The position numbers and the translations under genes were made by a program. A model generated the notes under the pieces. That model worked only from the letters and a program-made list of their open reading frames with translations, did no database searches and had not been told where the DNA came from. Of a stretch of 12,869 bases of DNA, positions 7,556-12,869 are shown one piece after another (positions within the stretch are counted from its first letter, which is position 1; each line of letters starts with the position of its first letter). The stretch is taken from the NCBI GenBank assembly GCA_964409865.1, contig CAYPGE010000273.1, positions 1 to 12,869 of the forward strand, written 5' to 3'. Origin of the DNA: Anammoximicrobium sp964409865. Lineage in GTDB: Bacteria > Planctomycetota > Planctomycetia > Pirellulales > Pirellulaceae.

Positions 7556-7595
7556 CGTTTTTCCCCTTTTCCGACTGAAACAGACTGGCCAGGCC

Positions 7596-7709
7596 TTCCG
7601 CAATCTGGAGCGGATTGCGGATCATGCCGTGAATATCGCGGAGGATGTGATCTACCTGGTCGAAGGCCGCATCGTACGGCACGAGAACACGCACCGGCCG
7701 TTGCCTTGA
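7596..7709 (+). pseudogene. phoU: phoU 3'-end remnant
   Basis: The plus strand reads, in one open frame from 7596 to a TGA at 7707-7709, RNLERIADH then AVNIAEDVIYLVEGRIVRH and a short tail. This is the conserved C-terminal helix pair of PhoU, the phosphate-signalling regulator. Only about 37 codons remain. Upstream of 7596 the frame gives nothing PhoU-like, and the start of the divergent pectate lyase gene lies at 7555. No start codon or ribosome-binding site belongs to it, so it is a truncated relic. Its stop lies 22 bases from the stop of frr, as expected if a complete phoU once converged on frr. Confidence 0.8.
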
Positions 7710-7731
7710 GCATCGGTTTCTCGAACGTGGC

Positions 7732-8295
7732 TCAGGCGTCCTCCATGACTTCTACTTCCTTGGCCCTGGCCAAGTCGTTGACCTTCTCCTCGTAGGACTT
7801 CGTCAGGTCTTGCACCGCTTCCTTGGTCTCGTCCCGTTCGTCCTCGCTCATTTCCTTGTTTTTCTCCGCCAGGTCGGCGGCCTTGTTGGCATCGCGGCGA
7901 ATGTTGCGGATCGAGATCCTGGTCTCCTCGGCCAACTCCTTCACGCGGCCGACCATCTTGCGGCGCGTCTCGGTGGACAAGGGCGGAATGTTGATGCGAA
8001 TCAGCCGTCCGTCGTTCTGCGGATTGAATCCCAGGTCGCTGGCGATAATCGCCTTCTCGATGTCCTTCAGCGTGCCGGGGTCGTACGGCCGGAGGACGAT
8101 CTGCGTCGGTTCCGGCACGCCAATCGAGGCCAACTGCTTGATAGGCGCCGTGGACCCGTAGACATCCACACGCAACGAATCCACCAGTCCGGGATTGGCT
8201 CTCCCCGTGCGGATTCCCGCCAGACTGGTCTTCAGGACGGAAATGGCCTTGTCCATTCGCTCTTCGGCGTCAAACAGGATTTCTTCGGAGTTCAT
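7732..8295 (-). CDS. frr: Ribosome recycling factor
   Basis: A complete RRF of 187 residues, the normal length (about 185). It works with EF-G to split post-termination ribosomes in the cytoplasm. Recognisable parts are AGIRTGRANPGLV (26-38) in the first long helix, the hinge and beta domain with IGVPEPTQIVLRPYD (58-72), NIPPLSTETRRK (102-113), and the charged helix RNIRRDANK (130-138). It is the last gene of rpsB-tsf-pyrH-frr. The bases before its ATG are a heptamer repeat array (from 8301) and show no clear Shine-Dalgarno sequence, which is odd for an essential gene. A promoter inside the repeats was not recognised. Confidence 0.97.
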   Translation of the reverse strand: MNSEEILFDAEERMDKAISVLKTSLAGIRTGRANPGLVDSLRVDVYGSTAPIKQLASIGVPEPTQIVLRPYDPGTLKDIEKAIIASDLGFNPQNDGRLIRINIPPLSTETRRKMVGRVKELAEETRISIRNIRRDANKAADLAEKNKEMSEDERDETKEAVQDLTKSYEEKVNDLARAKEVEVMEDA

Positions 8296-8300
8296 GGTCG

Positions 8301-8352
8301 TTCAGGGGTCAGAGGTCAGGGGGCAGGAGTCAGGAGTCAGGGGTCAGGGGTC
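8301..8352. repeat. Heptamer tandem array (GTCAGGG type)
   Basis: Seven consecutive 7-base units read TTCAGGG, GTCAGAG, GTCAGGG, GGCAGGA, GTCAGGA, GTCAGGG, GTCAGGG, then a partial GTC. The array starts five bases upstream of the frr start codon, so it replaces the normal leader of that gene. Two more units (GGCAGGA, GTCAGGG, 8636-8649) resume on the far side of the inverted-repeat element. Confidence 0.85.
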
Positions 8353-8382
8353 TTTGAAGTTGCGCATTTTCCACCGACTCGC

Positions 8383-8417
8383 CCCCGCCGAGCTTGCTCG
8401 GTGGAAGCAGTGATTGG
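8383..8417 (+). repeat. 35-base hairpin repeat, copy 1
   Basis: This unit begins CCCCGCCGAGCTTGCTCGG and ends GGAAGCAGTGATTGG. It is identical over 35 bases to 8450-8484. Its core CCGAGC-TT-GCTCGG folds on itself. Confidence 0.85.
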
Positions 8418-8449
8418 GCACTACGGCGGAAATTCCAACGGCTGCCGCT

Positions 8450-8484
8450 CCCCGCCGAGCTTGCTCGGTGGAAGCAGTGATTGG
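8450..8484 (+). repeat. 35-base hairpin repeat, copy 2
   Basis: Exact second copy, 67 bases from the first. Related inverted cores occur at 8542-8554 (CTCGGCGGGGGCG) and around 8599-8614 (CCGAGCAAGCTCGGCG), so the element holds copies in both orientations. Confidence 0.85.
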
Positions 8485-8654
8485 CGCGTCGAGCGCACAG
8501 TGACCGAATCATTCGCTCCACCGCACCCAGAGGGTACCCGGCTCGGCGGGGGCGGGTTTTCCAGCGTTTCTCGGACGTAGTGCAGAATCGTCGTCCCCCC
8601 GAGCAAGCTCGGCGGAGACGATGCGCAACTTCAAAGGCAGGAGTCAGGGGACAC

Positions 8655-8710
8655 GCATCCCGCACTTTGCGTCTCGCGTCTCGCATCTCGTATCTCGCAT
8701 CACGCATCGA
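8655..8710. repeat. Second heptamer array (GCATCTC type)
   Basis: Eight 7-base units read GCATCCC, GCACTTT, GCGTCTC, GCGTCTC, GCATCTC, GTATCTC, GCATCAC and GCATCGA. The array ends five bases from the pyrH stop codon, so on the transcript it follows pyrH directly. The period matches the first array but the sequence differs. Heptanucleotide arrays of this style are known as STRR repeats in cyanobacteria; whether these are related is not known. Confidence 0.8.
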
Positions 8711-8715
8711 CAGAT

Positions 8716-9462
8716 TTACTTGGCGGCGATCCGCGTGCCGACCTTCTCGCCGCTGACGGCCCGTTGGATGTTCCCTTCTTTGCGGTAATTGAACACCAGG
8801 ACCGGGAGATTGTGCTCGCGGCATTGGGCGATCGCGGTGCTGTCCATCACGCGCAGGTTGCGTTCCAGGACGGCGGCGTAGGTCAAATCGCGGTACAGCA
8901 CGGCGTGGGGGTTCTTTTCGGGATCCTCGCTGAACACGCCGTCGACGCGGGTGGCTTTGAGCAGCACCTGGGCTTCCAGTTCCAGGGCCCGCAGCGCGGC
9001 GGCCGTGTCGGTGGTCACGAACGGACCGCCCGTGCCGGACGCCAAAATGATGATCCGGCCCTTCTCCAGGTGGCGGCGGGCGCGGCGGCGAATGTACGGT
9101 TCGCAGACGCCGTCCATGCGGATCGCCGACATCAATCGCGTGTGGCAACCGAGCGACTCCAGCGCGTCCTGCAGCGCCAGGCCGTTGATCACCGTGGCCA
9201 GCATGCCCATGTAGTGCGCGGTCGCTTCCTGGATCGCCGTGCTGTGGTCCTTGAACTGCGCGCCGCGCAAGATGTTGCCGCCGCCGATGACCACCGCCAT
9301 TTCGCAGCCCGCCCCGCAAGCCTGCTGGATCTCGCGGGCGATGTGGACCACTTCCTCCATGCTGATGCCTCGCTCGCCGGCGCGTGTGAAACTCTCGCCG
9401 GAGAGCTTGAGGACGACGCGGCGGAAGGGCTGCAGCACAGGGCTGGAGGGCTGTTCAGGCAT
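8716..9462 (-). CDS. pyrH: UMP kinase
   Basis: A 248-residue bacterial UMP kinase of the amino-acid kinase fold, phosphorylating UMP to UDP in pyrimidine synthesis, usually as a GTP-activated, UTP-inhibited hexamer. Motifs seen are VVLKLSGE (16-23) with the phosphate-binding lysine, VVIGGGNILRG (57-67), MGMLATVINGLAL (85-97), ASGTGGPFVTTDTAA (141-155) and LLKATRVDGVFSEDP (167-181). Length is normal (about 240). The start at 9462 gives the usual short N-terminus and has AGGA about 8 bases upstream; earlier in-frame codons read through the tsf-pyrH gap. It follows tsf by 103 bases and precedes the repeat-filled gap to frr. Confidence 0.97.
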   Translation of the reverse strand: MPEQPSSPVLQPFRRVVLKLSGESFTRAGERGISMEEVVHIAREIQQACGAGCEMAVVIGGGNILRGAQFKDHSTAIQEATAHYMGMLATVINGLALQDALESLGCHTRLMSAIRMDGVCEPYIRRRARRHLEKGRIIILASGTGGPFVTTDTAAALRALELEAQVLLKATRVDGVFSEDPEKNPHAVLYRDLTYAAVLERNLRVMDSTAIAQCREHNLPVLVFNYRKEGNIQRAVSGEKVGTRIAAK

Positions 9463-9502
9463 CGGGAGGTCCTGCTTTCTCGGTAAAGGGAAACGCCGTT
9501 GC

Positions 9503-9536
9503 AGAAGCCCGATCTTGGCGGAAAAGCCGGGCTTCT
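9503..9536 (-). other. Stem-loop between tsf and pyrH
   Basis: AGAAGCCCG (9503-9511) pairs with CGGGCTTCT (9528-9536), a 9-bp stem with a 16-base loop in the 103-base gap. No U-tract follows on the minus strand, so it is more likely an mRNA processing or stability structure than a terminator. Function inferred only. Confidence 0.45.
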
Positions 9537-9565
9537 CTTTGGTCGAAAACGGTTTGATCGCGTGC

Positions 9566-10399
9566 CTAGGTCTGCCCCAGTTCCCAATGAACAAAGCGCT
9601 TGAGGGTCATTCCCTGCTGCGCGGCCATTTTGCCGACGGTCACCTTGTCACCCTTGACAAACTGCTGTTCGAGCAAAACTTTTTCGGCGAAGAAGTTGCG
9701 CAGCCGGCCTTCGACCATTTTGTCGACGATGTTCTCCGGCTTGCCTTCCTTCAGCGCCGCCTCGCGCAGAATGGCCCGTTCCTTGTCGATTTCAGCCGGG
9801 TCCAGGTCCTCGCGGCCCAGCGCCAACGGGCGCATGGCCGCAATGTGCATGCAGACGTCCTTCGCCAGATCCGGATTGCCGCCGGCGACCTCGACGAGCA
9901 CGCCGGCGACGGTGGTGGCGTTGTGGCTGTAGCCGCCGCAGGCACCGTCGATGCGGACCAAACGCCCGACGTTGAATACCTCGCGGATCCGATTGAACAG
10001 ATCGTCTTTCTGCTGGCGCAGCGTCGTGCCGGGTTTGCTGGGCGACGGCTGGTCGAGCAATTCATCCGCCGTCGCCGCGCCCGGCCCCGTCGCCAGTTGG
10101 CGAGCCAGATCGTTCGCCAATTGGATAAACTCGTCGTTCTGCGTGACCGGCCTGCTCTCGCACTTCAGTTCCACCATCGTGCCGACCGGCGGATCGAAAC
10201 TGGTGAAAACGCCGAACCGCCCGAACGCCGTCTCGCGATCCGAGCGTTTGTTCAGCACCTGAGCGCCCCGTTCCCGCAGCCAGCGAATCGCCGCCTCGGC
10301 ATCGCCGTTGCACTCGGTAAGCGCCTGTTTGCAGTCCATCATGGGCAGTCCGGTCGTTTCCCGGAGGGATTTCACTTGTGCCGCACTGATTGCGACCAT
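9566..10399 (-). CDS. tsf: Elongation factor Ts
   Basis: A 277-residue EF-Ts, the nucleotide exchange factor for EF-Tu. The N-terminal UBA-like module is clear (VKSLRETTGLPMMDCKQAL, 9-27), followed by the core with VELKCESRPV (76-85) and a second subdomain with HIAAMRPLAL (185-194), and a C-terminal helix region ending VHWELGQT. The usual TDFVA motif after the conserved Cys-Glu, which contacts EF-Tu, is replaced by SRPVTQND. A GGAG lies about 9 bases before the ATG at 10399. The gene follows rpsB by 193 bases, long for an operon, and may have its own promoter, though none is convincing. Confidence 0.96.
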   Translation of the reverse strand: MVAISAAQVKSLRETTGLPMMDCKQALTECNGDAEAAIRWLRERGAQVLNKRSDRETAFGRFGVFTSFDPPVGTMVELKCESRPVTQNDEFIQLANDLARQLATGPGAATADELLDQPSPSKPGTTLRQQKDDLFNRIREVFNVGRLVRIDGACGGYSHNATTVAGVLVEVAGGNPDLAKDVCMHIAAMRPLALGREDLDPAEIDKERAILREAALKEGKPENIVDKMVEGRLRNFFAEKVLLEQQFVKGDKVTVGKMAAQQGMTLKRFVHWELGQT

Positions 10400-10592
10400 G
10401 CGGATGTCTCCTGGTCTGGTAAGCGTTGAAAACCTGAATTGTCTATCTGTGCCGTATTCACCGCGGCCGCGCTCGCCGCAACGGGCCCGTGGCCGGCGGT
10501 CGCTCCGGTTGGATTGAGTGCTTCGCGACCGGGCAGCCAGCGGGCACGAGTCGTACAGACGCCTGCTCCGGACGACAGGCAACTGCGGCGTC

Positions 10593-11354
10593 TCACTCCG
10601 CGGGGGCGGCGCCGGCCGAATCCTTGTCTGGCGCTCCTGCGGGCGCCTCACTGACCTCATGCCGGGTCGGCAGGGCCGCCTTGCCGGCCAGCACGGCATC
10701 CGCCAATTGGCGGGAGATCAACTCGATCGACCGGATGCCGTCATCATTGCCGGGGATCGGCAGATCGACTTCGTCGGGATCGCAGTCCGTGTCGATCAAG
10801 GCCACGGTGGTAATGCCCAGCTTGCGGGCCTCGCGCACCGCGTTCTTTTCCTTCTTGGGGTCCACGACGACCAGGCATTCGGGCAGCCGATTCATCGTGC
10901 GAATGCCGTTCAGGTTGCGGTACATCTTGCGGTATTCGCGATTGAGGGCCGACTGCATTTTCTTCGAGTACGTTGCCAACTCCTCGCCAGACCGCAGGGC
11001 CTCCAACTCCTCCAGACGCCCCAAGCGGCTGCGCACGGTCCGGAAATTCGTGAGGCATCCGCCCAACCAGCGTTGACTCACGAAGGGCATGCCGCACCGC
11101 AACCCTTCGCGTTCGATGGCGTCACTGGCTTGACGCTTGGTGCCAACAAACAGCACCAGACTTCCGCCGGCCGACACCTGGGTGAGATACTTCTTTGCCC
11201 GCAGCAGACCGCGCACGGTCTCGCGAACATCGATGATGTGGATCAAGTTCTTGCGGGCGTAGATATAAGGCGCCATCTTGGGGTTCCAACGGCTGGCGCG
11301 ATGCCCAAAGTGTACACCTGCTTCCACGAGTTCCTTGACGATCGATTCCGACAC
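10593..11354 (-). CDS. rpsB: 30S ribosomal protein S2
   Basis: A 253-residue S2, near the usual length. Signature stretches are EAGVHFGHRASRWNPKM (11-27), LFVGTKRQA (68-76), SQRWLGGCLTNF (93-104), LVVVDPKKEKNAV (161-173) and DLPIPGNDDGIRSI (197-210). The C-terminal 25 residues are an Ala/Pro-rich tail. The start is GTG at 11354, with AGGAG 8 bases upstream; it gives the conserved N-terminus and no ATG does. It is the first gene of rpsB-tsf-pyrH-frr, with a promoter at 11513-11541 and a leader of about 150 bases. Confidence 0.97.
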   Translation of the reverse strand: MSESIVKELVEAGVHFGHRASRWNPKMAPYIYARKNLIHIIDVRETVRGLLRAKKYLTQVSAGGSLVLFVGTKRQASDAIEREGLRCGMPFVSQRWLGGCLTNFRTVRSRLGRLEELEALRSGEELATYSKKMQSALNREYRKMYRNLNGIRTMNRLPECLVVVDPKKEKNAVREARKLGITTVALIDTDCDPDEVDLPIPGNDDGIRSIELISRQLADAVLAGKAALPTRHEVSEAPAGAPDKDSAGAAPAE

Positions 11355-11465
11355 AGCAAATCTCCTGCTTCCTCGCTACGGGCCATGAATGGCGGGCCAT
11401 CCACAGGTCTGGGCCTTCGCCCTGCGGCGAGCACAAAAAGGGGGGACTGGAAACCAAAATCGCCG

Positions 11466-11492
11466 CCGCGCAACCATCGGGGAGTTGCGCGG
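11466..11492 (-). promoter_or_regulatory. Stem-loop in the rpsB leader
   Basis: CCGCGCAAC (11466-11474) pairs perfectly with GTTGCGCGG (11484-11492), a 9-bp stem with a 9-base loop about 110 bases before the rpsB start and inside the predicted transcript. A C-run then T-run follows further downstream (about 11440-11451 on the opposite strand). S2 genes are often autoregulated through their leaders, so this is a candidate site; no family match was made. Confidence 0.45.
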
Positions 11493-11512
11493 GACGCTCC
11501 TCAGAATCCAGC

Positions 11513-11541
11513 AATTTATCTTGCCCTTGACTGAGGGTCAA
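11513..11541 (-). promoter_or_regulatory. Sigma70-like promoter of the rpsB cluster
   Basis: On the minus strand TTGACC (11541-11536), a 17-base spacer and TAAATT (11518-11513) match the consensus at five and four of six positions. The -35 box overlaps the stop codon of the upstream gene. The start site would be near 11506, giving a leader of about 150 bases. Confidence 0.6.
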
Positions 11542-12029
11542 GGCGACTGGCACGGGTGCGTCAATAAAGCGCGGACGAATTCGTGTGCCGCCTGACCGAT
11601 TCCGGGGCAGGAACTCTCTCGCGGCCCCGCCACATTCAGTATGCGGATCTCGTTCTCGACGATCCACTGGCGGACCAGCAACGGGTCCGCCTTCTTGCCC
11701 AAATTCACCAGCAAATATGGCTTTGCGCTCTTGGCGGCCAAACGCCGCGTCAGTTCGGTACCTCCGAACAGGCGGTCCCGAAACAGAATTAACGTGCCAT
11801 CGGCGTGCAAGACGTTCAATTCGGTGCGGACGGGGTAGTCTGAAGTCTCGGTCTCCTGCAACCGATATTTGGCCGAGATGCGGCCATCTTCCGCGATCCG
11901 ACCGCGGGGACACCAACCGCCGTGCTCGATACCCAGTTCAATGGCGGCGTCCAGGGCGCCACGATCCACGCCGGTCTGTCCGCCCGAAACAACCCGCTTG
12001 ATGAGCCCCGATCGTTTGCCATGTCTCAT
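11538..12029 (-). CDS. Putative molybdenum carrier protein (SLOG superfamily)
   Basis: A 163-residue Rossmann-like protein of the putative molybdenum (cofactor) carrier family, part of the SLOG superfamily that binds nucleotide-type ligands. Visible motifs are VVSGGQTGVDRGALDAA (13-29), GGWCPRGRIAEDG (37-49) with the pattern typical of the family, and LNVAGPRESSCPGI (131-144) near the C-terminus. The start at 12029 fits family N-termini (a basic stretch then VVSGGQTG); a TTG at 12065 would add 12 residues. No strong ribosome-binding site is seen for either. It sits between the lipoprotein gene and rpsB, with no molybdenum gene in view, so the biochemical role is unproven. Confidence 0.82.
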   Translation of the reverse strand: MRHGKRSGLIKRVVSGGQTGVDRGALDAAIELGIEHGGWCPRGRIAEDGRISAKYRLQETETSDYPVRTELNVLHADGTLILFRDRLFGGTELTRRLAAKSAKPYLLVNLGKKADPLLVRQWIVENEIRILNVAGPRESSCPGIGQAAHEFVRALLTHPCQSP

Positions 12030-12065
12030 CAGCACATCGTAACCGAGCGTGGCCGATCGCCGCAA

Positions 12066-12416
12066 CTATCGCTGATTGGGCGGGGCATCCAGAGACGGGC
12101 TCGGCAACAAATCAGCCAGATGGGGACTTGCCGTCACAGGCGCCGTCGGTTCGCTGGGCTGGAATTCCGGGCTGGGTTGACTCAGGGGGCGGTCTGAATC
12201 CCCGCCCGAAATTGGTGGTTCGGCGGCATCGGCCCGAAGAATCGTGGGTTGGTGCTTTACCTCTTGGCCCGGCGCAGCGGCGTTCGGAGCCAAGTCATCA
12301 TGGATCGAAGTCGCAGGCAAGTCCGATGGGGATGAAAGGCAACCCTGCGCAGACAGGATGATGAGCGCAAGACACGCCGCGGCTGCAGATGCAACCAGTT
12401 TGGATCGAGAAGTCAT
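12066..12416 (-). CDS. Small Pro/Ser-rich lipoprotein
   Basis: A 116-residue product starting MTSRSK, then a hydrophobic stretch (about 7-22) ending LSAQGC, a plausible lipobox with Cys26 as the lipidated residue (Gln at -2 is less usual). The rest is low-complexity, rich in Pro, Ser, Ala and acidic residues, with no fold I recognise. The ATG at 12416 is preferred because it opens the signal; the upstream in-frame extension (to 12599) runs into the rsmH stop. Function unknown. Confidence 0.62.
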   Translation of the reverse strand: MTSRSKLVASAAAACLALIILSAQGCLSSPSDLPATSIHDDLAPNAAAPGQEVKHQPTILRADAAEPPISGGDSDRPLSQPSPEFQPSEPTAPVTASPHLADLLPSPSLDAPPNQR

Positions 12417-12595
12417 GGCGGCCCAACCTTCGGGCGATGCTTTCAATGGCAGCAGACAACCCACCGGGGAAGAACGCAAAGTTGGGGACCCGTCGTGAAC
12501 TTGGCCTCTATCAGGACCCACCCCATCAGCCCCGAACTCCATGCGGTCAACCGACTCGTCCCAAGAGTATCGGCAAAAACGTGAGGGAAGCTCAG

Positions 12596-12869
12596 TCAAA
12601 AACGGTCTGACCGATCCGCAGAAAAGGCAACACGGGCGGCGGCACGCAGTTTGGCGCTGCGACTGCGCGGGTTTTCCGCCAACTCCTGCTCTCTGGCACG
12701 GATGGGCTTTTTGCAGAGACTCTGCAAGCGCGGATCGTCGCGAAAAGCCTCTTTGACGAGTCGATCCTCAAGAGAATGAAAACTGATCACGACGAACCTG
12801 CCGCCGGGGCGCAAGCAGTCGGGAATGCGCTGCAAAGCAAGCTGTAACGAGCCCAGTTCGTCGTTGACG
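12596..12869 (-). CDS. rsmH: 16S rRNA m4C1402 methyltransferase, 3' end
   Basis: The last 90 residues of RsmH (MraW), which methylates N4 of C1402 in 16S rRNA using S-adenosylmethionine. The fragment begins VNDELGSL at the window edge and holds the family marks RPGGRFVVISFHSLEDRLVK and ENPRSRSAKLRAA. The segment between SLEDR and PIRAREQE is short compared with members that carry a Cys-rich insert there. The gene enters from outside, so its start is not visible. It is followed by 179 bases with no recognised feature before the lipoprotein gene. Confidence 0.93.
   Translation of the reverse strand, partial: VNDELGSLQLALQRIPDCLRPGGRFVVISFHSLEDRLVKEAFRDDPRLQSLCKKPIRAREQELAENPRSRSAKLRAAARVAFSADRSDRF

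Larger units (their letters stand above)
8352..8636. mobile_element. 285-bp MITE-like element with 15-bp terminal inverted repeats
   Basis: CTTTGAAGTTGCGCA (8352-8366) is the exact reverse complement of 8622-8636. Between these ends are two 35-base direct copies of a hairpin repeat and two inverted copies of its core, with no plausible gene. The minus-strand ORF here yields the LLPPSKLGG-like phrase of the repeat itself. The element interrupts a heptamer array that continues on both sides, as expected for an insertion. It encodes no transposase, so any movement would need one elsewhere. A compound array of REP-like units is the alternative. Confidence 0.6.

Noticed and set aside
6686..7795. 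A 369-codon plus-strand ORF opposite the pectate lyase
   Set aside because: Antisense of a gene with clear PL10 hallmarks. It is not in the frame of the phoU remnant.
8296..8715. CRISPR array
   Set aside because: The repeats are contiguous heptamers and hairpin units without regular unique spacers, and no cas genes are near.
8330..9319. A minus-strand 329-codon ORF spanning the repeat region and part of pyrH
   Set aside because: It is out of frame with pyrH, and its other half is the translated repeat (LLPPSKLGG-like phrases), a known kind of spurious annotation.
12417..12595. A promoter TTGACC with a weak -10 for the lipoprotein gene
   Set aside because: Only the -35 resembles consensus; no acceptable -10 lies at proper spacing.

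Overview
The window is high-GC DNA that looks like a planctomycete of the Pirellulales type (inference). The evidence is a Tat-exported Gfo/Idh/MocA oxidoreductase, a small secreted protein ending in a WDDGWW-type tail, a PL10-type pectate lyase, and intergenic DNA full of short hairpin and heptamer repeats. No rRNA, tRNA, CRISPR array, transposase or phage gene was recognised.

Left part (1-3325). Palindromic repeats lead into a minus-strand Gfo/Idh/MocA gene with a strong sigma70-like promoter (TTGACA-17-TAGATT). Next is a minus-strand two-gene operon: a small STAS-domain protein whose stop codon overlaps the start of a short GspE/PilB-type secretion ATPase (ATGA overlap).

Middle (3326-7730). 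A plus-strand gene for a small secreted Pro/Tyr-rich protein ends at a good intrinsic terminator. After about 340 bases with no recognisable gene come two convergent genes for exported proteins: a Tat-exported helical protein of unknown function (plus) and a PL10-type pectate lyase (minus). Between the lyase start and frr lies the 3' remnant of a plus-strand phoU gene, about 36 codons with its stop. It suggests that DNA carrying the lyase replaced most of phoU.

Right part (7732-12869). All genes are on the minus strand. The ribosomal/nucleotide cluster rpsB-tsf-pyrH-frr is in the classical order, with a promoter and a structured leader before rpsB. The pyrH-frr gap is filled by two kinds of heptamer array and a 285-bp element with 15-bp terminal inverted repeats. 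Upstream are a SLOG-type putative molybdenum carrier protein gene, a small Pro/Ser-rich lipoprotein gene, and the 3' end of rsmH, cut by the window edge.

The genes do not form one new system. The most unusual points are the phoU remnant and rearrangement junction, the nested repeat element inside a core translation operon, and the coupling of an anti-anti-sigma-like protein to a truncated secretion ATPase.
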